DNA of 64,000 nucleotides from Alphaproteobacteria bacterium (GTDB taxonomy: Bacteria; Pseudomonadota; Alphaproteobacteria; Caulobacterales; Parvularculaceae), in NCBI GenBank assembly GCA_030426465.1, contig JAUHYK010000001.1, positions 1-64,000 of the forward strand. Reading direction: 5' to 3'. The translations under genes were made by a program, and so were the position numbers. Below, piece after piece: positions 41,450 through 49,445 of this stretch; positions within the stretch are counted from its first letter, which is position 1; each line of letters starts with the position of its first letter. Below the pieces are notes generated by a model. That model was given only the letters and a program-made list of their open reading frames with translations. It made no database searches and was not told the DNA's origin.

Positions 41450-43822
41450 ATGAAACTTGGCCTAATCGCCAGAACGTCAGCGCTTGCGCTCGCCGCAAGC
41501 ATGGCCGCAGGAACAACCGCGAAAGCCCAGACATCCGTCGAAACACTGCGTGACACGATCTTCGTCACCGGCACCAAAAAAGCGAACGCTGAAGACGTGC
41601 AGGACGTCCCGCTCGCCATTACCGCTTATGGCGGCGATCAGCTCGACGCGCTGAAAGTGCGCGACCTTCAAAGCCTGTCTTATTCGATCCCCAACGTCTC
41701 CTTTGACGATATCGGAACGACCAGAGGCACGGCGAATTTTTCCATTCGCGGCGTCGGCATCAACTCTTCCATTCCGTCAATTGACCCAACGGTCGGCGTG
41801 TTTGTGGACGGCGTTTATCTCGGCATCAATGGCGGGGTCGTACTCGACATTTTCGATCTTGAATCCATCGAAGTCCTGCGCGGACCTCAGGGCATTCTCT
41901 TCGGCCGCAACGTTACCGGCGGCGCCGTGCTGCTGAACTCAAAAAGGCCGACCGACGAATTCGAAGCCTCCTTCAAGGGCGCGGCGGAGAGCGGCCTCAA
42001 TAGCGGCGGGGCGAATTATTACGCCATGGGCGCTGTCGGCGGGCCAATCATCGAAGACATTTTGAAGGCGCGCGTCTCTGTCTATTACAACAAGGATGAA
42101 GGCTACTTCCGCCGCTATCTTGGCGGGCCGGTGCCAAATGCGATCGCACCGGCCGTATTCGGCGCACTGGCGCCGCTAGTGGCGACATCCGGCCCCGACG
42201 CTTTTGAAGATTTCGGCGCGGCGGAAACATGGATGATCCGTCCATCCATCTCCTTCACCCCGTCGGATGATTTCGAACTTCTTGTGCGTTATGAACACTT
42301 CGACAGTGAAGGCGATGGCCCCCCAGGCCAGAACCACACCAATGGCGCGGGCGTTACAAACCCATTCTTCAGCGCTGATCGCGACAGTTTTGATTTCTCA
42401 ATCGACAATCCGGGCTTTTACACGAGCAAGCGCGATGCGGTGACCGCAGAGATTAACTGGAACGTGCCTTTCGGCGACGGCGTCATCACCAATATTTTCG
42501 GCTGGCGTCAGGGCGAAGGCGAAACCGGTGGCGACATCGACGCAACCCCACTGTTCCTGTTCCACTCGAATTCGACCACCGATCAGGACCAGATGTCGAA
42601 CGAGCTACGTTATGCCGGGCGTTTCTTTGATACAGTAGACATTACCGTTGGCGGATACTGGTTCACGCAAGACCTGGAATATAACGAGATCCGCAACATT
42701 TTAGGCGGCTTCCGGTTCTTCAATGGCGGCGGCGTTCAGGATCAGACCACTTATGCGGCGTTCGGTCAGGCCGACATTGATCTCGGTGAGAACTTCACCC
42801 TGATCCTCGGCGGACGCTGGACCCACGAAGAAAAAGACGCGGTCATTTCAACTCTCGTCGCCAATACATCGCCCTGTGATGTCCGCATTTCAGGATCGTG
42901 TTCGGAAGATTTCGTCGACAGCGACAGCTGGGAAAACTTCACCGGCAAGGTCGGCTTCGAATGGCGCCCGCGCGAAGACCTGAATGTGTATGCGCATTTC
43001 ACCCAAGGAGTTCGTTCAGGCGGTTATAACTTCCGCAACACTTCTGCGGCGTCCCTGCCCTTCGTACCGAACCCGGCGCCGCCGCCGGCGATTGTGCCGA
43101 ACCCGGCCTTCGATCCGATTTTCCTGCCCGGCCCGTTTGACGAAGAAAAAGTCAACGCCTGGGAAGTCGGCTTCAAGGCGCAGCCCGCTGAGGGCAAGGC
43201 GGTCGTCAACGCCGCGCTGTTTTTTAACGACATCAGCGATATGCAGCGCGAGTTGAACCTGTCCGACCCGATCGCCGGCGTGGTGCAGGTCATCACCAAC
43301 ACTGCTGACGCCACGATTTGGGGCTTCGAGATCGAGAGCCAGATCGCCCTGACGGACAATTTCCTTTTCGAAGGATCTCTCGGACACACCAGAGGCAATT
43401 ACGACTCGCTTCTGTTCGACATCGGCGCCCCGGCTGTCAGCCCCGGCGTCGTTGACGAGGCTGATCTCAATCTCGAGATCCCGCGCCTTGCGCCCTGGAC
43501 CTATGGCGCAGGTTTTCTCTACTCATGGAACCTCGGCGAAACCGGATCCGTCGACGCCCGTTTCCGCTATTACCACCGGGACCTGTCCTACTACACGGAC
43601 AACAATCTCGGCTCGCTGAACCCGGTCAGCTCAATCGACGCCAGTGTCAGCCTGACCACCTTCAGCAATCGAGCGACGATCTCGCTCTATGGCAAGAACC
43701 TCCTCAATGAGGTCCAGTTCGGCGGCGACACCCAGCTTCCAGGGTCTCTGGGCGGCGGTTCATTTGCACCGCTGAATAAAGGCCGCATCGTGGGCATCGA
43801 ACTGCAACTCGCGACCAATTAA
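41450..43822 (+). CDS. TonB-dependent receptor
   Basis: A 790-residue outer-membrane receptor. The signal peptide is MKLGLIARTSALALAASMAAG... with a cut near AKAQ|TSVE. The TonB-box region is TLRDTIFVTGTKK, followed by the plug domain (VPLAITAYGGDQLDALK, SIRGVGINSSIPSIDPTVGV, ESIEVLRGPQGILFGRN, GGAVLLNSKRP) and a 22-strand-type barrel ending in GRIVGIELQLATN. The plug with VGVFVDGVYLG is typical of the sphingomonad/caulobacter group of receptors, with unassigned ligands. The start follows GGGAGG. Upstream 240 bases hold the previous terminator and no recognised riboswitch. Confidence 0.94.
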   Translation: MKLGLIARTSALALAASMAAGTTAKAQTSVETLRDTIFVTGTKKANAEDVQDVPLAITAYGGDQLDALKVRDLQSLSYSIPNVSFDDIGTTRGTANFSIRGVGINSSIPSIDPTVGVFVDGVYLGINGGVVLDIFDLESIEVLRGPQGILFGRNVTGGAVLLNSKRPTDEFEASFKGAAESGLNSGGANYYAMGAVGGPIIEDILKARVSVYYNKDEGYFRRYLGGPVPNAIAPAVFGALAPLVATSGPDAFEDFGAAETWMIRPSISFTPSDDFELLVRYEHFDSEGDGPPGQNHTNGAGVTNPFFSADRDSFDFSIDNPGFYTSKRDAVTAEINWNVPFGDGVITNIFGWRQGEGETGGDIDATPLFLFHSNSTTDQDQMSNELRYAGRFFDTVDITVGGYWFTQDLEYNEIRNILGGFRFFNGGGVQDQTTYAAFGQADIDLGENFTLILGGRWTHEEKDAVISTLVANTSPCDVRISGSCSEDFVDSDSWENFTGKVGFEWRPREDLNVYAHFTQGVRSGGYNFRNTSAASLPFVPNPAPPPAIVPNPAFDPIFLPGPFDEEKVNAWEVGFKAQPAEGKAVVNAALFFNDISDMQRELNLSDPIAGVVQVITNTADATIWGFEIESQIALTDNFLFEGSLGHTRGNYDSLLFDIGAPAVSPGVVDEADLNLEIPRLAPWTYGAGFLYSWNLGETGSVDARFRYYHRDLSYYTDNNLGSLNPVSSIDASVSLTTFSNRATISLYGKNLLNEVQFGGDTQLPGSLGGGSFAPLNKGRIVGIELQLATN

Positions 43823-43845
43823 GGGCTAAACCATTGCCAGCTTGG

Positions 43846-43876
43846 GCTCCGCATCTTCGGGTGCGGAGCTTTTTTT
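43846..43876 (+). terminator. Intrinsic terminator after the TonB-dependent receptor
   Basis: GCTCCGCA pairs with TGCGGAGC around the eight-base loop TCTTCGGG and is followed by seven or eight T. It is 23 bases downstream of the receptor stop. Confidence 0.9.
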
Positions 43877-43963
43877 GACGCTATAGTCACTCCATCTTGC
43901 CTGAAAGCCGCCGACACTTCATGACTAGCCTTCTGTTTTCTCTATCCTTTTTCGGAGAGCCGT

Positions 43964-44221
43964 GTGGCTGACGACGCCCCTCAGATCCTGGATGTCACTG
44001 GTTATCGCTGCCCCTTGCCGGTTATCCGGATGGAGGCGGCGCTCCGGCGTCTGGCGCCTGGCGCGGCCCTGCTCGTACGCGCCGATGACCCCATCGCCGC
44101 CCTTGATATTCCCCATTTCTGTCAGGAAGCGCGCCATGAGGCTGTCCGCCAGCCCGATGAAGGGCCGTCCGACCGGCCGGTTTGCGTCTTTCTGGTCACG
44201 CGAGGGCCGAATCCAGCCTGA
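43964..44221 (+). CDS. TusA-family sulfur carrier protein
   Basis: An 85-residue protein starting with GTG. LDVTGYRCPLPVIRMEAALRRL contains the CPxP motif whose Cys carries persulfide sulfur in TusA proteins, and ALLVRADDPIAALDIPHFCQ is the matching second half. It has a role in sulfur relay for tRNA thiolation or molybdenum cofactor; which one is unclear. The 225 bases after it contain a weak hairpin (CCCAAAG/CTTTGGG at 44232-44257) and no other gene. Confidence 0.9.
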   Translation: MADDAPQILDVTGYRCPLPVIRMEAALRRLAPGAALLVRADDPIAALDIPHFCQEARHEAVRQPDEGPSDRPVCVFLVTRGPNPA

Positions 44222-44445
44222 TTCAGCGGAGCCCAAAGACTGAGTGACGCCTTTGGGGCGCCCTTTTGCTTTCAGAAATGGTAAAGGTTAATATGGAGAG
44301 ACGCGCCGAGCCGTGCTTTAATGCGGTTTCGACGGAGGTCGTGGACGAAAGTCATGGACTGGCGAGCGATGCTAGCGCGCTGGTCAAGTGAAGCGCCGAT
44401 CCGGGTCTGCTAGGGCCGGGGGAGTTTGTCAGGGGAAGCGGGGAT

Positions 44446-45753
44446 ATGAAGAGAGATCCAAAAATGCTGTTTGGAAAAGCGCGCCGTCTGGTCGGCGGCA
44501 TGGCGGCGGCGTCTGTTTTGGCGCTGGCGGCGGTTACGCCGTCATACGCCACTTACGAAGCCGGTCTTGAGGCTTACAAAAACGGGCAATATTCGCAGGC
44601 CCTCGATATCTGGCGTCGCTTCGCGTTCGCTGGCGATATCCGGTCGAAGAAAATTCTCGGCGATGTCTATTCAGGCAAACCCCTTGAAGCCGCGCGCAAC
44701 GCCGCTGCGCCGCTCGAGGAGCTGCCGGTTGACAATGTCCAGTCGCTGCTCTGGTACACCCTCGCCGCGTATCACGACTTCTCCGCATACCAACTACCCA
44801 CCGCCGATGAGGTGAATGCGCAGATCCTCGCCGAAGCGCGTCTGACTGACATTCGCTTCCGCATGAGCTCATCCGATGTGACGAAAGCGGAAAACCTCGT
44901 GGCGCAGACATTCGAGGCCGGCAGCCCCTACGACATCTACCGCCTCGGCGAGATGTATCAGAAAGGCGCAGGCGTCGATAAAAGCAACTCGAAAGCCCTC
45001 CAGATGTATGCGCTCGCCAAGGAGCGCGGCGTCGGAGAGGCGAGCGCGGCTTACGAGTTTCTCGAGCCGTTGATGACGTCCAATGAAATCAAGCTGGCGA
45101 AAGAATCCGTCGAAGACTGGCAGCCGCCTCTGCCGCCGGAGCACACCGGCAAGACACGCCAGCAGGAAGAGCTTGAGCGCCTCAAGCGCGAGCTCGAAGA
45201 AATCCGCATGGCCGACGCGCTTGAAGCGGTTTCCGACATCGATGTGGAGCTGGTGCAGCGGGCGCTGAACGCTCTCGGCTTCCGCGCCGGTACGGTGGAC
45301 AACAAACTCGGGCCATCAACACGCGACGCCATCCGCCGCTTCCAGTACTCGCAGGTCGCACGCGACTATGAGATGACCCCGGAAGAAAAAGACGCTGTCG
45401 TAACCGGTGTGTTGACGCCGCGCCAGACCGTCGATCTCTTTGCTGACGCCGCCAAGGCGAAACATCCGATGTCTCAATATGTCTATGGCATCATGTTCGT
45501 TCGCGGCATTGGCGTCGAACAGGACGGACAGCAGGCGGTGAAATGGCTCTCCGATGCAGCGAACCAGAACCTCGCCATCGCTCATTACGCACTTGGCGTC
45601 GTCTTCCGCGACGGCACGACCGGCCTCAATGAAGTGGCGCCGGACGAACGCCAGTCGGCCTTCCACCTCGCCCGCGCTTCGGCGCTCGGTTACCGCCCGG
45701 CCAATGACGCGCTGCGTCGGCTGAGCTTTGAATCAACGCGTGATATTCAGTAG
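44446..45753 (+). CDS. Sel1-repeat / peptidoglycan-binding-like secreted protein
   Basis: A 435-residue protein with a signal peptide (GGMAAASVLALAAVTPSYA). Sel1-type helical repeats occupy the N-terminal half (YEAGLEAYKNGQYSQALDIW, YDIYRLGEMYQKGAGVDKSN) and return at the C-terminus (SQYVYGIMFVRGIGVEQDG, AHYALGVVFRDGTTGLNE). Between them a charged helix leads to a PG_binding_1-like segment, VELVQRALNALGFRAGTVDN then STRDAIRRFQYSQV. Sel1 proteins are protein-protein scaffolds. The next gene starts 11 bases downstream and is probably in the same operon. Confidence 0.85.
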   Translation: MKRDPKMLFGKARRLVGGMAAASVLALAAVTPSYATYEAGLEAYKNGQYSQALDIWRRFAFAGDIRSKKILGDVYSGKPLEAARNAAAPLEELPVDNVQSLLWYTLAAYHDFSAYQLPTADEVNAQILAEARLTDIRFRMSSSDVTKAENLVAQTFEAGSPYDIYRLGEMYQKGAGVDKSNSKALQMYALAKERGVGEASAAYEFLEPLMTSNEIKLAKESVEDWQPPLPPEHTGKTRQQEELERLKRELEEIRMADALEAVSDIDVELVQRALNALGFRAGTVDNKLGPSTRDAIRRFQYSQVARDYEMTPEEKDAVVTGVLTPRQTVDLFADAAKAKHPMSQYVYGIMFVRGIGVEQDGQQAVKWLSDAANQNLAIAHYALGVVFRDGTTGLNEVAPDERQSAFHLARASALGYRPANDALRRLSFESTRDIQ

Positions 45754-45764
45754 GGGGACTTGAG

Positions 45765-46847
45765 ATGAAACGCATGAAGAAATCCCAATTCGCCCTGAAG
45801 ATGGCCAAAGCCGGCGCTGTCGGCCTTCTCGCGGCGAGCGTCATGGCGACCAGCGCTCTCGCGCAATCGCTCGGCGGCTTCCCAATCCGCGAACCTGGCG
45901 CCGGATCGTCGGGCTCGTCAGGCTCCACCGGCGGTGGGTCGACTAAAAAAGGCCCGATGCAGATCATTGTCGACGTCAACGGACCGGGGCCGTACAAAAC
46001 CATCTCGGGCGCCATCAAGGATGTCGCCGAGGGCGGCGTCGTTTACGTGATGCATGGCGTCTACAATGAATCCATTTCGCTAGAAAAATCGGTGTTTATT
46101 CAGGGAGATCGGGGCCCGGGATCAGGCGTTGAGATTTCCGCGCCAATGAATTCGCCCTGCCTGAATTTCTCGCCCAAGGACGGCACCGCGCATGCGGTGG
46201 TGGCGAATGTGCACTTCGCCGCGAAGATCAATTCCGGCGCCGACGCCTGCATTAATGTGCATCAGGGCGTTTTCACACTTAAGGAAAGCGACGTCCTCGG
46301 CTCCGGCGTGCGGCCTGCAGTGAAAATCAATGGCGGCACGGTGATGCTGGAGAAAAACCGCATTTCCGCAGGTTCCGAAGGCGTCTATGTAGCCCAGCAA
46401 CACTCGCTGTCGCAGAGCTTCATCATCGACAACAAGATCTTGCAAAACAAAGTCGGCGTCGACATCGCCAATGGCACACGCTCCGATGTCGTCATCGCCG
46501 GCAACGAGATTTTCGATAATCTCGACGCTGGTGTGAAATCTTCGGGCTACGGATCGGCGAGCCTCATCGGCAACAAAATCCGCAACAACAAAGGCTCCGG
46601 CGTTATCCTCGACAAATACGCCAAGCTCTCGCTGGTGCGTTATAATGAGATCGCTCAGAATACCCGCGACGGCGTCGCCATTCCATTCGGCGTCAACGGC
46701 GTCATTGAAGACAATGAGATCATCGGCAATGGCGGTCTCTCGATCTTCCTGCGTGACGGCCTGGAGCCGAAAATCACCAACAACACGATCGACAATAATG
46801 GCGGCGACAGATGCTCCAAAAAGGATCGCCGCAAAGGCCGCTGCTAG
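45765..46847 (+). CDS. Secreted right-handed beta-helix protein
   Basis: A 360-residue protein with a signal peptide (cut near SALAQ|SLGG) and a Gly/Ser-rich linker (SSGSSGSTGGGSTKK). From residue 70 on, regular short repeats N-x-I-x-x-N (MLEKNRISAGSEGVYV, IIDNKILQNKVGVDIANG, VIAGNEIFDNLDAGVKSSG, SLIGNKIRNNKGSGVILD, VIEDNEIIGNGGLSIFL) give a right-handed parallel beta-helix. Such proteins bind or cleave polysaccharides; no catalytic motif is clear. The tail CSKKDRRKGRC is strongly basic with two Cys. A terminator follows. Confidence 0.88.
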   Translation: MKRMKKSQFALKMAKAGAVGLLAASVMATSALAQSLGGFPIREPGAGSSGSSGSTGGGSTKKGPMQIIVDVNGPGPYKTISGAIKDVAEGGVVYVMHGVYNESISLEKSVFIQGDRGPGSGVEISAPMNSPCLNFSPKDGTAHAVVANVHFAAKINSGADACINVHQGVFTLKESDVLGSGVRPAVKINGGTVMLEKNRISAGSEGVYVAQQHSLSQSFIIDNKILQNKVGVDIANGTRSDVVIAGNEIFDNLDAGVKSSGYGSASLIGNKIRNNKGSGVILDKYAKLSLVRYNEIAQNTRDGVAIPFGVNGVIEDNEIIGNGGLSIFLRDGLEPKITNNTIDNNGGDRCSKKDRRKGRC

Positions 46848-46867
46848 GCTGATAAATAACCGCATTG

Positions 46868-46894
46868 AAAAACCCCGCTTCGGCGGGGTTTTTT
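46868..46894 (+). terminator. Intrinsic terminator after the beta-helix gene
   Basis: AAAAACCCCGC and GCGGGGTTTTTT form a perfect stem with a TTCG tetraloop, followed by T6. It is 20 bases after the stop of the beta-helix gene and would close the Sel1/beta-helix operon. Confidence 0.92.
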
Positions 46895-46916
46895 CATTCC
46901 TGAAAGGATGCCGAGA

Positions 46917-47255
46917 ATGAGTGATCTGCCACCCTGCCCGCAATGCGGATCAACGCTTAGCTATGAAGACGGCGCCATGCTGGTCTGCCCCGAATGCGCC
47001 CATGAGTGGAGCTTGGCGGCAAGTGAGGCTGGTGGCGAAGGAAGCGGCGTAGTTGACGCCAATGGCGCCCCGCTTGCCGATGGCGACTCCGTTACTGTCA
47101 TCAAGGACCTCAAAATCAAAGGCTCCTCTCAGGTCGTGAAAGTCGGCACGAAAGTGAAAAATATCCGCCTTGTGGGCGGCGATCACGACATCGATTGCCG
47201 CATTGACGGCATCGGCGCCATGAAGCTGAAATCTCAATTCGTGAAGAAAGCCTGA
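46917..47255 (+). CDS. YjdM/PhnA-like zinc-ribbon protein
   Basis: A 112-residue protein. A four-Cys zinc ribbon ([20 protein letters not shown]) is followed by the PhnA domain with [20 protein letters not shown] and [18 protein letters not shown]. The family (YjdM, once called PhnA) lies beside phosphonate genes in E. coli, but a general function is unknown. The start is [10 protein letters not shown], just after the beta-helix terminator. Confidence 0.92.
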   Translation: MSDLPPCPQCGSTLSYEDGAMLVCPECAHEWSLAASEAGGEGSGVVDANGAPLADGDSVTVIKDLKIKGSSQVVKVGTKVKNIRLVGGDHDIDCRIDGIGAMKLKSQFVKKA

Positions 47256-47287
47256 GCGACGGCAAAACCAGCCGCCGTTAAAAGGAA

Positions 47288-47372
47288 TGGTGCCCCCCGC
47301 CGGAATCGAACCGGCACTCCCGAAGGAACTGGATTTTGAATCCAGCGCGTCTACCAGTTCCGCCAGAGGGGC
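47288..47372 (-). tRNA. tRNA-Leu (anticodon CAA)
   Basis: An 85-nt class II tRNA on the minus strand. Acceptor arm GCCCCTC pairs with GGGGGGC, then discriminator A and an encoded CCA. The anticodon stem CTGGA/TCCAG closes the loop TTCAAAA, giving CAA. The D arm (TGGCGGAACTGGTAGACGCG), a short variable arm around TTCCTTCGGGAG and the T-loop GGTTCGATTCC are normal. It reads UUG codons. Confidence 0.96.
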
Positions 47373-47512
47373 ACAGATCACGGGCGACGTGAGGGCGGCA
47401 TATTAGGTAGCGCGAAGGCGCGGTCAATGGCCCCCGAAAGATTTGTTAAGCCGGACTATGTAGCGTCCCCGAAACCGCCTAGATCACGGCGCAGGAAAGG
47501 GCTTTGCCGTTC

Positions 47513-48178
47513 ATGACCACACCTGCCGATGACACAAAACCCATGCGCGGCGCGACGCGCGTATTGCGTGATATTCTCGACGAGCTGAACCGGCTGGCCC
47601 CGGAAAACGAGGCCCCCGAAGAAGAAGACCCCACCGCCCGATTGGGCGATGTGGTTGACCGGCTGGATGAACGCGCTTTCGGCTTTCTGCTGTTGTTGCT
47701 CGCCTTGCCTTGCTGCCTGCCTTTCATCTACGTGCTGCCGCAGATTGTCGCCTTGCCCATGCTGTTTCTCGCCGGACAGATGGCGATCGGAGGGCGCCAT
47801 CCCTGGCTGCCAAAAAAACTACATGACCGCCGTTTCGCCATTCCCGCTTTTGCAAATGTTCTGAATCGCGCAGAAAAATATGTGGGATGGCTTGAGCGCA
47901 TCGCGAGCCCACGCTTCCGGCCGGTGACGAGCCATCTGGCGCTGCGCATCATCGGCGCTTTGATGCTGGTCCCCATCGCGTCAATCCTGACCCCCTTTCC
48001 CTTGACCAACACCATTCCCGGCATCGGCGTCGCAGTGATTGCGCTTGGCCTGATTGAGCGTGACGGCCTTCTCGTCATTGGCGGCTTGCTGATCGGGTTT
48101 ATCTGGGTGTTTCTGCTCGTGTTTCTCGGCGCCGAAACCCTGAGCCTCGTCAAAGCCTGGCTGCTTTCGCGGGGCTGA
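47513..48178 (+). CDS. ExoD family membrane protein
   Basis: A 221-residue integral membrane protein of the ExoD family, named for a Rhizobium gene affecting exopolysaccharide. Family blocks are GDVVDRLDERAFGFLLLLLA, LPQIVALPMLFLAGQMAIG, HPWLPKKLHDR and FPLTNTIPGIGVAVIALGL. There are four or five helices. I chose ATG (MTTPADD); a TTG three codons earlier is also open. The molecular role is not known. Confidence 0.88.
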   Translation: MTTPADDTKPMRGATRVLRDILDELNRLAPENEAPEEEDPTARLGDVVDRLDERAFGFLLLLLALPCCLPFIYVLPQIVALPMLFLAGQMAIGGRHPWLPKKLHDRRFAIPAFANVLNRAEKYVGWLERIASPRFRPVTSHLALRIIGALMLVPIASILTPFPLTNTIPGIGVAVIALGLIERDGLLVIGGLLIGFIWVFLLVFLGAETLSLVKAWLLSRG

Positions 48179-48241
48179 CATTATTCGGCCTTACCTGCAT
48201 GTGACGATCCGCCAGAGGCGTCGCAGGGCTTGAAAGGTTAT

Positions 48242-48802
48242 ATGTCGGGCATGTTCGGTTTTGTGAAAAACCTCTCTTTGACGGAACGCGCGCTTGGCCT
48301 TTCCTTTGCCGCCAGCGGCGCCATGCTCGCCGGCGCGCATCTGTTCGAAAAAGTCGGCGGCCTCGTTCCCTGCATTCTCTGTCTTGACCAGCGCGAAGCG
48401 CATTGGACAGCGCTTGGGTTAGCCGCCGCGGGCCTTGCTGCGTCGCGTCTCTTCAAATCCAAGCTCGCCGCAGCAGCCGCGGTCGGCGCCGCCGCGCTGG
48501 TTTACGCGGTGAGTTCGGGCCTCGCTTTTTATCATACAGGCGTTGAATACGGATACTGGCCGGGGCCCGCCATCTGTTCCGGCGGCGGCGGACTTGGCGA
48601 TATCGACATCAAAAATCTTGGCGCTTCCCTGACGGAAAAAACCGACGCACCGTCCTGCGAAGATGTGCAGTGGCGCTTCCTCGGCGTTTCCATGGCGGGC
48701 TATAATTTGCTCGCTTCCGCCGGTCTGTTCGCCCTGACCCTGTTTGCAGCGTTTACTGAAACACGCGCCGCGCGGCTTGTCCGCCGGACGGCGTCCGCAT
48801 GA
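48242..48802 (+). CDS. DsbB-type disulfide bond formation protein
   Basis: A 186-residue four-helix membrane protein. The CxxC pair in VPCILCLDQREAHW matches the first periplasmic site of DsbB, which passes electrons from DsbA to quinone. A later Cys pair (PAICSGGGG and APSCEDVQWRFLGVSMAGYN) fits the second site. Its stop overlaps the ATG of coq7 (ATGA), so the two are coupled; Coq7 makes the quinone that a DsbB-type enzyme needs. Confidence 0.9.
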   Translation: MSGMFGFVKNLSLTERALGLSFAASGAMLAGAHLFEKVGGLVPCILCLDQREAHWTALGLAAAGLAASRLFKSKLAAAAAVGAAALVYAVSSGLAFYHTGVEYGYWPGPAICSGGGGLGDIDIKNLGASLTEKTDAPSCEDVQWRFLGVSMAGYNLLASAGLFALTLFAAFTETRAARLVRRTASA

Positions 48803-49362
48803 ACAGTTCTCAGAATAAAGGGCCCCAAAAACCCGGGCCGAAAGCCGCCCAGATCGGCGACATGCTGCGTGTTGATCATGCGGGAGAATATGGCGCTGTC
48901 GCCATCTATCGCGGCCAGCGCGCAGTCTTTGACCGCTTGCCCCATAAGGCGCGCACCGCCGCGTTGTTGAAAGAAATGGAAGAAGGCGAACACCACCATC
49001 TGTCGACCTTTGACCGGCTCCTTGCTGAGCGCAACGTCCGCCCCACCCTGCTGGCGCCGCTCTGGAACGCCGCCGGTTTCGGGCTTGGCGCCGCAACTGC
49101 GCTGATGGGGGAGAAAGCCGCCATGGCCTGCACCGAGGCGGTCGAGGACGTTATTGAAAAGCATTACGCTGAGCAGATCGTCGAGCTTGGTGAGCGCGAA
49201 CCGGAATTAAGCGAGACGGTGCGCCAGTTCCGCGAGGATGAGCTCGGTCACAAGCATACGGCCGAAGAAGAGGGCGCCCGCGAGGCGCCAGGCTACCGCC
49301 TGCTCTCCAGGGCAATCCAGCTTGGCTGCAAGGCCGCGATCCGGATTGCGGAGAAAGTTTAG
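48799..49362 (+). CDS. coq7: Demethoxyubiquinone hydroxylase (Coq7)
   Basis: A 187-residue di-iron hydroxylase for the last ring hydroxylation of ubiquinone. The two E-x-x-H type motifs are MLRVDHAGEYGAVAIYRGQ, then EMEEGEHHHLSTFD, with TEAVEDVIEKHYAEQI and REDELGHKHTAEEEGA completing the iron ligands. Length is family-typical. It is coupled to the dsbB-like gene by a four-base overlap. Confidence 0.96.
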   Translation: MNSSQNKGPQKPGPKAAQIGDMLRVDHAGEYGAVAIYRGQRAVFDRLPHKARTAALLKEMEEGEHHHLSTFDRLLAERNVRPTLLAPLWNAAGFGLGAATALMGEKAAMACTEAVEDVIEKHYAEQIVELGEREPELSETVRQFREDELGHKHTAEEEGAREAPGYRLLSRAIQLGCKAAIRIAEKV

Positions 49363-49445
49363 GCCAAACTTTGCGACGGGCCGTTTTGCTTCCCTCCCCC
49401 CGTCCCGCTATCATGGCGTCAACTAAACTGTCTCAGGGAGTTTCC

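Noticed and set aside
44232-44257. Terminator after the TusA-family gene
   Set aside because: The seven-pair stem has a 12-base loop and no immediate T run, so it is not called.
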